In this document: positions 49,701 to 61,843 of the stretch, piece by piece | How the letters are laid out: each line of letters begins with the position of its first letter | Numbering within the stretch: position 1 is the stretch's first letter | NCBI GenBank assembly: GCA_008711295.1 | Contig: VUYV01000191.1 | Coordinates: 802,298 to 866,297 of the forward strand | Direction: 5' to 3' | Length of the DNA: 64,000 nt | Source: Anarhynchus alexandrinus | Lineage: Eukaryota; Chordata; Aves; Charadriiformes; Charadriidae | The notes under the pieces: generated by a model | Databases searched by the model: none | The model's input: only the letters and a program-made list of their open reading frames with translations | Told to the model about the DNA's origin: nothing | Position numbers and translations under genes: made by a program

Positions 49701-49969
49701 ATGATAAACAAAAATTACTGGATGTTTCATTCAGGTTTGAGATGCAATTAGTATTTCAGGTTCACAAATACAGAGTAAATACATTCCCAAAAGATGTTCT
49801 CAGAATTTCTTCTCAAAGGCAAGGGCCATTAAGACAAATTCTCCATTGCAGTGGATAACTGATTCTCTGCCTGCACTTACGAGTTTTGAGACTGATAGAA
49901 ACATCTACACAGAGCGGAAGAAAAGAATGTCAAAGGAATATAGCAAAAAAGGAACAAGGGAATGAAAAC
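46764..49969. other. AT-rich unique DNA, no gene recognised
   Basis: No exon or repeat was recognised. The longest open frame is 121 codons forward (49212-49577), rich in Ser, Leu and Phe and without a known domain, taken as chance. Confidence 0.58.
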
Positions 49970-50370
49970 AGCAGTGCGAGAGTTGGGGGTGTTCAGCCTG
50001 GAGAAGAGAAGGCTCCGGGGAGACCTTATAGCAGCCTTCCAGTATCTGAAGGGGGCCTACAAGAAAGCTGGAGAGGGACTTTTCACAAGGAAATGTAGTG
50101 ACAGGATGAGGGGTAATGGCTTCAGACTGGAAGAAGGTAGATTTAGATTATCTATCAGGATGAAATTTTTCACTCTGAGGGTGGTGAGCCCCTGGCACAG
50201 GTTGCCCAGAGAAGCTGTGGCTGCCCCATGCCTGGAGGTGTTCAAGGCCAGGTTGGATGGGGCTTTGAGCAACCTGGTCAGGTGGGAGGTGTCCCTGCCC
50301 ATGACAGGGGGGTTGGAACCAGATGATCTTTAAGGTCCATTCCAACCCAAACCATTCTATGATTCTATGA
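49970..50370 (+). mobile_element. CR1 LINE, 5'-truncated, sense orientation
   Basis: The copy starts near 'agagttgggggtgttcagcc' and follows the CR1 3' end: 'ctggagaagagaaggctccg', 'tgaagggggcctacaagaaa', 'gatgaggggtaatggcttca' and 'ggcacaggttgcccagagaa'. It continues through 'gtgttcaaggccaggttgga' and finishes with 'ttccaacccaaaccattcta', with two ATTCTATG octamers (50354-50369). The forward frame from 49962 (123 codons) gives the tail of ORF2 with [16 protein letters not shown] and WHRLPREAVAAPCLEVFKAR uninterrupted. It is therefore one of the least decayed copies here. The octamer tail has only two units. No target-site duplication is expected for CR1 and none was seen. Confidence 0.94.
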
Positions 50371-51054
50371 CACTTTGCACAATGATACACTGCATAGGGA
50401 TAAATAGATGTACAAAATTTAAGAGTATTCCTTTGGATAAAAATACCAAGTTATTTATTTAGCCTATCTTATGGAAGGAAGTCACAATGGGAAAATTACT
50501 ACTTCTATCATTTTTTTTTGTTCCAGAAATTTGTCACTGAGTCCCACTTCTTCACTGCAGCTAAAACAATAGGGGACAGTTCTGAGAAATGGATATGTAT
50601 GAAAGCATTAAAGGAAGCCAGCCAAAGCTGGTCAGGCCCTCTGATTGAGTCATGTCAGCCAATAGTGATATAAAGGGTAAAATCACAAAATTTACTCTAG
50701 AGTCAGTGTGTATAAATAGCAAAGGCATTTTAGATTCCAGACCTAACTGTGTACATAACCACACAACTGTAAACATAAAAATGTACTTTCAAACTTAGAG
50801 TGGTTATTGATGTTTGCTTTTTACGAGAAATTAAATTTTCCTCAAATGTTTAAATGTGTATTGTACATGTTTGATTAGGTAAGTTTTATAGCTCCTGGGT
50901 GAAATTTCTGGATAAGAAATAATAGCACAACAGCGTCATGTCTTAGCACCTGAAATGCAGGAAATCCAAGTTTTGGTCTTTGTTCCAAACTCTGTAAACT
51001 GGAGAGTCTTTCATGTTTGAGAAAAGAGGTCTTATCCAGTAGGCAGAATGGATT

Positions 51055-51078
51055 GGGGGGGGGTGGGGGGGTAAGGGG
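51055..51078 (+). repeat. G-run with quadruplex potential
   Basis: Nine Gs, T, seven Gs, TAA and four Gs lie within 24 bases. This satisfies the G3+ x4 short-loop pattern for a G-quadruplex on the forward strand. It is isolated in AT-rich DNA and not attached to any recognised gene or promoter. Confidence 0.85.
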
Positions 51079-54000
51079 TACAAATATTTTGGAAAGACCT
51101 TGGGCTTCACTTTGCATTAAAATAAAGCCAAAAAAAATATCTGAGGGGAAGTTTCCCACCAAAAAAAAAAGTATTTTTTTCCCCGAAACATTTTTCCCCC
51201 AGCCAGTATTATTGCTAATTAAGAAGAAATTAGTTTTGAAACACAAGTGAGGGCAAGGTGCACATGTATGATTCTAAGAGTATATTAATCATTATTCATG
51301 CAAGTGAAGTTGTCATAATTACATTCAGATTTGATTACTGCTCCTAGAAATCCATCTTTTGATATGGAAAAGGGTGGGAGGTTCATTAGTTTTCAGTCCA
51401 TTCCTAATACTAAGTTGTAGAAGTGCTTTGGGGATGGCATAAAATCCTTTCAATGCGCCATGATTAAAATATTACAGAGGCATGATACGTGGGCAATTCT
51501 ATATTTAAGGTTGAGATGTGTTTTAAGCCCAAGAAGGTATACAAGGTCTATCTTAAGTAAGTTATGAACAAAGCATATCTTTACAAACACTGCCCCTTTT
51601 ATACTAAGTACACAACATTTTTTTCTGAGAAGTTACAAAATAAAACCAATTAATTAGTCTGAGTTAATGTAATTTAAAGATATTTAGTACTGTTTTGAAT
51701 CATTTGTCGGTCCCTACTGATCTATATAATAGAATAACCTGATCATTCAAAATGAATGCTCGCTGAAAGGCTGTGCTATGGCAACATCTCTCTCTCCTCC
51801 CCACTCCCCCCTTTCCATCTCTCTGCATTTATATTACAGTTACTGCTAATCCAGGATTTATTCTGAATAAGTGAAAGTTTTTTGAAAGAATAGAGGGTAA
51901 AGTGTAACAAAAAAAATTACAGTTTTGCATCATTTCTCCAGTGCTGATCAATAAAAACAGGTTAGGTATTCACAGAGATCCTTTCTTCCTTCCAGAGGTA
52001 ACCATTTACAATCAGCTGGAAATGCAGTAATGCTTTTCAGCTGAGACTGAAACCTGAACTTCTTCATTTATCAGTATTGTACGTCCGTTTATTTTTGCCT
52101 TCTATTCTCTATTTCATGTAATAAATTTCATTGTGAAGTAAACTGCAAAATGAACTTTTAGTTTAGTAAAAAGCATATCTGAGCTTGCCAAGGTAAAGGC
52201 TATCAGCTGCAGAACATGGAGGCTGGCCAGAATTAAACAATAACTATCATTTCCATAATTTTTTCATGTTTCACAGACCATAATGTCACCCTCCTTCGCT
52301 TACAGCTCCGAAGCTACCACTTCAGTAACACTTTACTTCTTAGATTTACATTCTTATTAACTTTTAACATGATACCCTGTAGTTTATGGTCTTTTCTACA
52401 AACAATTGAAGCAGTAGGTTGACACACTAAGGAGGTAAACAGAAGCCTATTTGGACTGTGAAACCTTTACTCTTGCTGTTGTGCTAAATTTGCTTTGTTG
52501 CATTTTAATGTCAGAAGGCTGTCAATGCATAGCCATGAGATACTGTCCTGCATTTCAAATCTATATGCTGAGCGGTATGAATCTTGATTATGTTTAGAAA
52601 GCCGCCCTCTAAGACTAGACCTACTTTTAGGCTTTATGTTTGAGAACAAATGTGCATACCATATGAAAAATTCACAACAGACCGTTACTATTTCATCAGC
52701 TGCCACAACAGTAAAGTATTAGATATTTTACACAGGAGGACACGCTGCTGTTGTGTGCCAGTTGCTGACTACACTGAATTCTCCGTTTGTTTTGTTTAGA
52801 GCAAAACAGCATTTTGGGTGTCAAAGTAGCCATGTGTGAGCTCACCCAAGGTGTTTGCAAGAGGAAAACTACATTGATATTACACGTTTTGGGAGGGTGG
52901 GGGGATTAAAATGCCATGAAATGTAAAGAGCTTGAAGAATATGTGTTGCAACTTCATTTGACAAGGGAGATTTGTCAAGCTCAATTGTACTGATTAACCA
53001 AATGTCCGCACAGTATCACTTTTTACCTTTCCTTTTGTAGAAATTATTTTAAGTAGCATTTTAAATGAATACTCACTGTTAAAGAGTTTGCACTGAAGCA
53101 AATGAAAAAAAAAACAAAAAACAGATATTATTCAAGATCTGTTTACATGTATTTCTTGATGTTATTTTTCTTCAGAATTAAGAACTGCTTCAGTTTACAC
53201 TTAAACTGCAGCAAGTGCACTCAGGGCAGCGTACTGCACAATTTAAATATGAGATATAGGATGATATAGAAAGGTGGTGCTTTCAAAATGGGGAAGAGAT
53301 AACACAGAGCTTATTTATACTAGGTAATCATGCTCCTTATTACCTCTTCCTTTTGGTGCCAGATTGGCCATTACTCCACAGAGAATATAGGTAATCACCA
53401 TATTTTCAGAATTGCCAGTTTGTTATCAGGCTTAACGTCAAGATACACAGAATCTAAGCAAAGAACGTTATAATTCAACTGCTCAATAAACGAAATATTT
53501 TATCCCCATTAGACCTCAACACATTTATGCAAAAAATAGCCCTTTATTCCATTACTGTGGCTGCTGTCAGTTACCTCCGTGTTTAAGGCTGTAGAAAAAT
53601 TACAATTGCAATGAGCCAGCGGCTCCCCAGAAGCTGTCTTCTAACACCCAGCTGACACATACGCTAATGCCTGCACTAACTAGTCATCCCACAGACCCAG
53701 CCGAGGACCCTTTTTCAGAATTTCTAATACCTATTTTTAAAGCCGTAGCAGTGACAGGCAATATAGGTCATTTCACAATCCAAGTCTGAAGTCATCTTGC
53801 TAGTGTTTTAAAATTTGGTGACCTCAAAGCTGGTGGATGTTTCTGAACTAAAGTCAGCATTTCTTTCCCTTCTGGCCTTGCCTTTGTGCTGATACACAGG
53901 CACATTTTCTGCCGGCTGGGAAATCTGCACTGATACAAATTTTATAAATCTCTATAATGGGTCATCACAGTTGTTAGAGCTATAATGTGCAGCCACTCCT

Positions 54001-56911
54001 TGGAAACCCATGCACCCCTCCGGCAATTACAGCAGGAATCATAACAATAAACAGAAAGGATTCACTTTTCTAAATTCCCCAAAAGTTTTGACTTCTACTA
54101 TCATTAAATGGCTTAAAACCAGAAAGAGGTCTGTAAAAGAGGAGCTCCAGGTCAGGAGCATCCAACTAGTGTACAGGCGTCGAACTAGTGTTCATTTCAA
54201 AGGGAGTTAGTTGCCAAAAGTATTTTACAAGCATCTGGGAAAACTTTAGTTTCTTACTGTTGAGAGCCACTGGATCTATGCTGGTTTATGAAGAGTCACT
54301 CTTGAGAGGCACATCAGGTCTGTGGATTAGAGAAATGAGAATTAGCACAATTCTAATCAGCTCCAGTTTATCCCATCTCAAACTTATTCAAAGTTTTAAG
54401 AATATATTCTCATCCAGCTCACTACAGAAGAAAAAAATCATATAATTACTTAAAAGGTTACAGCTTTAAGGGGTCTCTCAGCCTCGAGGCCCCTTTGTGT
54501 CAGAGGCAACAGAATGCCTTCTAGTAAATATTTTACTAGCACACTATGTGCAGTTTTATTTTTTGTCATGAACAAAGCCCAACCTTAACTTCTCAAAAGG
54601 AATCATAATTCTCTTGTTTACATTTCTGTCACTCAAAGAAAAAAGTTTGGTCTTCCTGTTCTATTTTGTGTTAAGAACAAATTATAATAACAAATACAAT
54701 TCCCTACTGATTTTTTCCCTCACTTTTTCCTCAATTCTTTCTTGCTTAAAATGCCTGTCAGTACTTTTAACAGTTCCTTGTAGCTCCAACAAGAGTGGCC
54801 TTAGGCTGTAGCTTGACAAAGACACCCAAGATACCTCCATCACTTCACAGGTGGCAGCTGTCACCTTCCCAACGCTCCTTTTGTTAGGAAACGCGTGTTG
54901 CTACTTGGTCTTCCTCTAGCTGCCGTAAAGTCCTACAACCAGGAGGTTTCAACACAGTAGTATTACATGATCCAGCTCTTTCACAGCTTAGAAAAAACAT
55001 CAAGAGTTAGTCTTACACTTATGCAACCTTTATTACTTGGGTTTCTGGTACATTTTATAAAAATGTTCAGTTTGAACTACGCAGGATAACACATAAAAAG
55101 AGTGCAAAATACAGTGTTGAAAAGGAAATGAAAAATGCCACTGCTATAGTAGTGGGAAGAGGACTTATACCAATACTACCTCATTTTCCTCAAAGCCACC
55201 CTTACATATGTATCTGTGTTCCTGGAATGACTCGCTTTGTCATCAAACTTCCAAAAAAATCTTCTTGAAGGTAATTTATTCTAGCCACGTAATCCAGCAT
55301 TAAGAATTTCAAAAACAACGTCCTAAATTATGGCAATTTCTCTGTCTGAGGCAATGATCAATAATGTCCCATCGAACTTTTAAGCAAGGAATCTGAAAAA
55401 AAAAGAGTCAACATTTATGGAAAATACAATGACCCTTTGTAAAACGGTTCTCTAGTCCAAAATGAGGGATGAAAGTTGAAAAAAAAAAGAATATGGCCTT
55501 ACTTACACTTTTTTCCACTACTTGTGAGACAACCAAAGCTGGCAATGGTTGGACATAGGATGTAGCCCTTACAACAGTCACGCATAAGAATTCCCTATTT
55601 TCTTACTTTCCAACAGATGCATTTAATTATGAGGATATTTAATGGTATAATTCTTTGGGATACACTTCAAACTTAAAAGCGTGACAGAGGTAACAATCCT
55701 TAGACTCTGTCCAGATGTGTTTTGTGGTAAAAGGATCTTGTTATTTATACTGTCAGTACTAGAAGTAAATTAATGACTGCTTATGTTTTAATGCCAGACA
55801 AACCTTTTCTGTTGCAGAAGTTCATATTTGTCAACACAAACCCTAAATGCAACTCTGTTGTTAACAAAGAGATGGCTTAAGCTCCTTGAGATGCTTTCCA
55901 TCTCCCGAGGGTCTACAGACCAACCAAATGACCGCTTTGCCCATGCTATCCTAAAATATCAAAATCCTTACTGTTTCAGTTTTAATTTGAGTTCGACATT
56001 CTAATTGCTTCCTCCCCAAATCTTATTTTAATTGAAGACTAAAGCTGAAGTCCAGTCCTCTGAGTCTTTCTGAGGCTGACTTCAAAGGCTCCTGCCTCTG
56101 CTCCAGCTCCACTATATTCAGGCTCAAGATAAAGTCACTGTTACCGCTGCTTCTTCGTTTAGTGACACTGACACATTCAAGCCTCAGTGCAAGGACAGTT
56201 TTATTGAACTCTTCCCACAAAAACTGGTGGAAGGAGGAAGGTATATTTAAGAAACAGAGTTAGAGGAGGCACAGAGTAAGTTTCCATGCACAGTCAGAAA
56301 AAACAGCTTGAAAATATAAGCTTGCACTGGGGATTTGGCATTCAGTGCCATATAAAGCACTGTATAAGCACTGCGCTATGCTTCTGTCTGTCACTGCTCT
56401 GCTACTACTTGTCTTCAGTTCAGTGCTTCAGCTCTATACATGAATTTTGTAAATTATATAAAAGCAATTAACCTCTACATCAGAATAGTATGCAGCTAGC
56501 AATCAGCAATGAATACTGAATAAGAATTATATATGCATTCGGCTAATATATACCAGGTACTGGCATAACACAAGGTCAAAACCTCTAAGTCTGCAGAGTG
56601 ATCTCAAAAAACCTCAAAGTTTGCAAGGGTGGCCTGCACTTAATTTTACTGAGTTCATCATCTCAGATCCAACTTAACAAAGAAGCATGAAAATGTCCCA
56701 GCTGCAGAACCAAAACCCTGCTGTTACTGAGCACTGATTACAGCCATCTCTCTTTGCAGGAAAGTCCTTTATAAGCTGTCTCATACCCAAATGTGATTTG
56801 AAATTTTCATTTGTTGGCTTGGAGAAGTTTGTGCCTAGCTAGGCAGGTCCCTATCACATTTTGGAAAATAGTTAGAGGACAGTACAACAGAGTCAGAGGA
56901 CTGTCTCTCTT

Positions 56912-56935
56912 AAAAAAAAAAAAAAAAAAAAAAAA
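56912..56935 (+). repeat. Poly(A) tract, 24 As
   Basis: Twenty-four uninterrupted As. The 7-mer AGAGTCA occurs both just before (56889-56895) and directly at the end (56935-56941) of a segment consisting of 16 bases plus the A-run. This could be a tiny retroposed tail with target-site duplication or chance. No processed gene is recognisable upstream. Confidence 0.9.
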
Positions 56936-59310
56936 GAGTCAATAAAATCCACAACACAACACTATTTGTCCATCTGTGCATTCTCTAAGCATAATGACAA
57001 ACTTGTTGATTTCATACCATGGGGCATGAGTAAAATCAAAGACTTGCCAGTGCAGTCTTTGTACATAGAAGATTATACTAATTATCTTGTAGGGCCAAAT
57101 TTAAATTTTAAGTGTTAACCTTTGTTCATCCCAGGTGGGAAAGATAAAACCTTTTTATAATGAGAGAAGCAAGAATAAATAGGTTCCACAGAGGAGAAGC
57201 ACTGGATTTATAACACTTATTATGTGCTTACAGTTCTCCTTCCTCAAGGGGCGGTATATCCCCAGGTAACTGAAATCATTCTCAATCAATCAGCTGCTCA
57301 GTGGCATCATTCTATAGGTAATGGTTTTCAATAGACACGCTGTCCTTCTGTGGATGTCATTATGGTACGATGCCATCAATATTGTGTGTTGCTGCAAAAT
57401 CATCCCCTTGGTTGTAAGAAAAACCTTAGAGAACCACCACATTGTACACCTTCAGGGTAATTTTTTCCCCCTTTCCAAACCATATGCTACGTATAGGCTA
57501 AAATATTCAATTCCCCTTATTCCAAAAAGCATGGGACGCTGCTACCTGAGCTGGCACATATTCTCCTTAATTCCATCACGCTACTGGGATTTTAAACACA
57601 CAAACGAGCAGACATGATAGCAGGCACAATCTCTGGACCAGATCTTTGGCCTTCAGGTATATGGGAGAGTCATTAAACTCACACCAGTTTAGAGCAGCTC
57701 AAGCTTTGGCTCATTGCCATTTTCAGAGTCATGAGATGAAAAGTAATGCCTCGTGGCTTCTATCTTCTTTCTACAGAGCCTGTGTTTGCCAAAGACTTGG
57801 ATCATCTTAATTTACTATCACATTTCTGTTAGCTATTTCCTTTAAGCCTTTAATTGGCTTTGGTCTTGAAACCTTGCAAAGCTCTTTAAAATCCATTGTA
57901 TGAGCCCTCTTTTTAGGTGTTTGGAAAAAAGAAAGAGATGCTTAGTTTAGTAGGCTCACGAAGTGGCTTGAGTGACTGAATGTGGCTTTCTTTGTGGCAA
58001 TACCTCTAGAATGGAGAGGAGAAAGAGGAGAACAAGGAGGGCAGGAAAGGGAATATTCCTAAGCTAAGCCATCAAGAGAAAAGACAATGACAAAGACAAA
58101 GTTATAGCTGTAAGGATGAGGAATTTTATATGCTGTAGAAAAAGGGGACATATCTTCCTGGACTTGCAATATTATGCATCTATATACTCCTAATTTACCA
58201 AACTACTCCTTTCAGTTGGCCTTGCTGACCTGCCCTATGGCTTTCATTTCTCATGCCATCTGTATACTTTAATATCTTTAATTAGATACACTGAGGCCAA
58301 GGGCTTAGTCTTTTAAAGGATTAGACGTTTATATAGATAATGATAACAACCGCAGTTGCATTAGGTAAGATTAAACACTTTTTCTGAAGAGACATAAGCT
58401 TCATATTTTATGGAACAAGAGAAGTTCAACTGACAGAAGGAAGAAAACTTCCCAAAAGGCAAATTATTTCATAATTGTTCACTAAGGGGATTCTTTGCCT
58501 TCTTTAAAGTATGATGCCAGGCTTCATCACAGATAAAATACCAGACTCCGTGGATCCATCTAAGCATTTGATCCTATATTCCAAACATGAACGAGGACTA
58601 TTTTAACTAACACTAACTTATTTCAGTACTTGATCTCTCAAAACTTTATGACTCTTCTTTTTTCTGCACTACAACTAATTAAGGCTGTAAGATCCATTGC
58701 CTGAAGCCTATTACTATTTCATCGCCTAACAGTGGTACACTGGTAGTAATAATTAAAAAGTATAATCATGATATTAAAGCCCATAGATGGTAATTCTACC
58801 CATAAACACAGGTGTATAATTTGAGTTTTTAAATATATTTACCATTATAAAAGGTATTAGAGGTAATTGTAGTGCATTCAAAGTGGGATTAATGTACATG
58901 TTAATTATGTTAGTCATGTCAATTTTTGAAAAAAATGGTAAAGGTCACCTCATTTTTCTCCTTCCACCTCCTCCTGAAAACTTTCTTTTGCCAGCATGTC
59001 ATCGGCTGTTAAGTAGCTGCTTACTGCACTGTTCATACTTTACTGTTACAAAGTGCTTACCCTTCTGCCTTTCTCACCTAATGTTTGAGCCGGAATGATA
59101 TTATAAAGCACAGGAGAAAAGATCACTTTATGGATCTGCAATCTGTACTGATCAGGGTCTCAGTACGGATTTTTTTTCTCACAAATTTCAGGTAGGTGGC
59201 CATGAAAATAATAATAAGGCAATGTGTTACTGGGATCTGTCTTTGAGCTGAGAAGCCAGATTGCATACAAGACAGAAAATTATACACTTTTTATCTTCAA
59301 GAAAAGGAAA

Positions 59311-59327
59311 TATATATATATATATAT
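59311..59327. repeat. (TA)n microsatellite
   Basis: Seventeen bases of perfect alternating T and A, short and uninterrupted. Confidence 0.9.
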
Positions 59328-60215
59328 CTCCATAAGTAAACAAGCATAGATTATTTGGACTATCCTATTTCTCTATATTTTGAAAAGTTTTGAACTCAGG
59401 ACAGAAAAATATTTTGATGGAAATGGATGCTGCTTTCCAGGAAGAGAGATGTAGGAGGCTACATCATGCTTAAAAGACACACTTTCCAAAATTTATGTAG
59501 AAATATGCTCACTGATAATCCCTTAAATTGGGTTCATCATACTTTTTTTTGTACCATATTAAATTCAGAAGCAGGGCTAGTGCCCAGAGAGGTCCAGGGA
59601 TGGAACAAGTGTTTATAATAGGTTTTGTTCAAGGAGTGCAGCTGAGTTTATTAAAAATGGGAGGCTAGCCTTCACTTACACGAGCCTAAGAGGAGAGTGG
59701 GAGCATAACCCAATGGCAACAGTTATACGCATATCTGAGCTTTCACAAGGTTAAGCCTTGAAAAATAAGAGACATAAGTTACAGTCTATACAAACACAGT
59801 TGTTTCCAGCTTAATTAACTTAGAATATAAATGTGTTATCTTCATTATGTATATTAATTATTCCAGCTCCAAGCCACACCATCCTTGTGGTAAAAACTGC
59901 TGCATTCAGGTTTAAAAAAGTCTTCAAGGACAGGGATACCAGACCAAATACTTCATTCAATTTATTCAGTCTGAAGAAAAACACCTTCTGTACAAAGCCA
60001 GGAGTTCATTAATCTTATTAAAATCTTAACAACCTAACATTCATAATCCCAAATATCCAATTATTACAGCTCATTACTGATAATAATACAGATAAAACAG
60101 ATATACACAAACTTTCTAGTATTTCTTCCCCTTTCTTCTAGTATTAATGCTCACCCTTCTTACGCTGCTTGGGTAAAGAAACAAAGGGGAGAAGAGGGTA
60201 TGGCAAGTCACAGGA

Positions 60216-61536
60216 TCATAGAATGGTTTAGGTTGGAAGGGACCTTGAAGATCATCGAGTTCCAACCCCCCTGCCATGGGCAGGGACACCTCCCACTAGA
60301 CCAGGTTGCTCCAAGCCCCGTCCAACCTGGCCTTGAACACCTCCAGGGATGGGGCAGCCACAGCTTCTCTGGGCAACCTGGGCCAGTGCCTCACCAGCCT
60401 CACAGAAAAGAATTTCTTCCTAATATCTAATCTAAATCTACCCTCTTACAATTTAAAAATGTTACCCCTTGTCCTGTGGCTCCACTCCCTGATCAAGAGT
60501 CCCTCCCCAGCTTTCCTGTAGGCCCCCTTTAGGTACTGGAAGGGGCTATAAGGTCTCCCCAGAGCCTTCTCTTCTCCAGGCTTCTTCATATCAGAGGTGC
60601 TCCAACTCCCAATCGTCTTCATGGCCTCCTCTGGACTTGCTCCAACAGGTCCAAAAGGTTGGGGGCCCCAGAGCTGGACGCAGTACTCCAGGTCGGGTCT
60701 CCCCAGAGCAGAGCAGAGGAGCAGAATCCCCTCTCTCGCCCTGCTGGCCACGCTGCTGGGGATGAAGCCCAGGATGGGGTTGGCTCTCTGGGCTGTGAGC
60801 GGACAGGTCATGTTGAGCTTCTCATCCACCAACACCCCCAAGTCCATCTCAGCAGGCCTGCTCTCAATCCATTGTCCACCCAGCCTGTATTTGTGCTTTG
60901 GATTGCCCCAACACATGTGCAGGACCTTGCACTTGGCCTTGCTGAACTTCATGAGGTTTGCACAGACCCACCTCTCAAGCCTGACCAGGTAGGTCCCTCT
61001 GGATGACATCCCTTCCCTCCAGCGTGTCAACAGCTCCATACAGCTCGGTGTCATCAGCAAACTTGCTGAGGGTACACTCATTCCCACTGAGTTTCTCCAG
61101 GAGCTCCTCGTTCATCCATGCAGGCCTCCTGGCAGTTTTGCCTGACTTCCTCTTTGTTGGGATTCATCACTCCTGAGGTTGGAGGAGGTGATCCTTGAAC
61201 ATTAACCAGCTTTCTCAGGCCCCTCTTTCCTCCAGGGCTATATCCCATGTTACTCTGCCAAGCAGATCCCTGAAGACGCCAAAGTCTGCTCTCCTGAAGC
61301 TCAGGGTAGTGAGCTTGCTGTGCACCCTCCTTGCTGCCCAAAGAGCTTCGAATTCCACCATGGTCACTGCAGCCAAGGCTGCCTTTGAGCTTCATATTCC
61401 CCACCAGCCCCTCCTTGTTGGTGAGAACAAGGTCCAGCATGGCGCCTCTCCTCATTGGTTCCTCTATCACTTGGAGAAGGAAGTTATCACCAACGCATTC
61501 CAGGAACCTCCTGGATTGCTAATGCCCTGCTGTATG
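60216..61536 (-). mobile_element. CR1 LINE, longest copy, internally deleted (endonuclease end joined to RT FADD)
   Basis: The tail is on the left: antisense octamer CATAGAAT (60217-60224) followed by 'ggtttaggttggaagggacc'. Going right on the forward strand, the reverse strand encodes the ORF2 C-terminus (VQLWGP, DLGVLVDEKLNM, LMKFSKAKCKVLHMCWGNP). It then gives the reverse-transcriptase catalytic motif FADD (61050-61061) within ECTLSKFADDTEL. Straight after this comes the end of the upstream endonuclease domain, with its SDH catalytic motif (61360-61368) in LGCSDHG and LDLVLTNKEGLVGN. Left limit of the joint: about 61083-61090. In an intact CR1 several hundred codons of RT fingers and palm lie between these points, so they are deleted. 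The right end (about 61536) is the usual 5' truncation, inside the endonuclease. Three different reading frames are used. The element is dead but otherwise close to the CR1 consensus. Confidence 0.95.
60446..61470 (-). pseudogene. CR1 ORF2 remnant: endonuclease end + RT C-terminal part
   Basis: Coding remains of the CR1 copy. Frame A (61470-61078, 130 codons) carries the C-terminal half of the apurinic-type endonuclease with the SDH residues. Near 61105 the sense frame changes, and the stretch EELLEKLSG then passes in frame into NECTLSKFADD. After about 61000 it changes again into the frame 61087-60446 (213 codons), which holds the RT thumb/C-terminal region. The N-terminal half of the endonuclease, ORF1 and the RT region before FADD are missing, so neither nuclease nor polymerase activity can remain. 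Confidence 0.88.
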
Positions 61537-61815
61537 TTAGGTGCACAATACCCATGCGATTGCATAGTCTGGGGTGTTTGGGGCACCCCTTTAAATGGGA
61601 AGTTGCAGATTCCTCTCCCAGCCCAAGCTAATGCTTAACCTAAAATCTGCAAACCTTGACAGAAGAAAGAATAAAGCTTAGGTTCCCTTGCCATGCAACT
61701 GCACTTACCACAGGCTAGCAAGCAAGTTCACCCTTTTCCCCCTTCTCTTCTGTATCTCAGTAAATCTTTATTTATTCTCTGTAAAGTAAAATGGTTTCAG
61801 TAAGCAAGGTTAGGG

Positions 61816-61843
61816 ACTCCTATAACCTTGTTTCTATAGGAGT
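61816..61843. repeat. Hairpin, 9-bp perfect stem, 10-base loop
   Basis: ACTCCTATA (61816-61824) pairs exactly with TATAGGAGT (61835-61843), and two G-T wobble pairs would extend the stem. It is a compact stem-loop; no precursor-microRNA length duplex (about 30 pairs) surrounds it. Confidence 0.65.

Larger units (their letters stand above)
50371..60215. other. Longest gap: unique DNA with simple repeats, no gene recognised
   Basis: Nearly 10 kb without a recognisable exon or interspersed repeat. The largest open frame (50875-51246 reverse, 123 codons) crosses the G-run at 51055 and A-runs, giving a Pro-rich low-complexity stretch, and is rejected as a gene. Next is a 98-codon forward frame at 57321-57617 without a known domain. 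A purine-rich tract lies at 58012-58051. The block 53330-53720 looks compositionally balanced, with CpGs and mixed words, and might be conserved non-coding DNA, but this cannot be tested here. Confidence 0.55.

Noticed and set aside
50875..51246. 123-codon reverse frame
   Set aside because: It contains a Pro run made by the G-run on the opposite strand and Phe/Leu runs from A-tracts; low-complexity artefact.
56800..56935. Poly(A) as tail of a processed pseudogene
   Set aside because: No reading frame, exon-like composition or poly(A) signal is recognisable upstream.
60597..61638. Several forward frames of 63-147 codons
   Set aside because: All but the last part of one are antisense to the CR1 copy at 60216-61536 and have no protein family resemblance.
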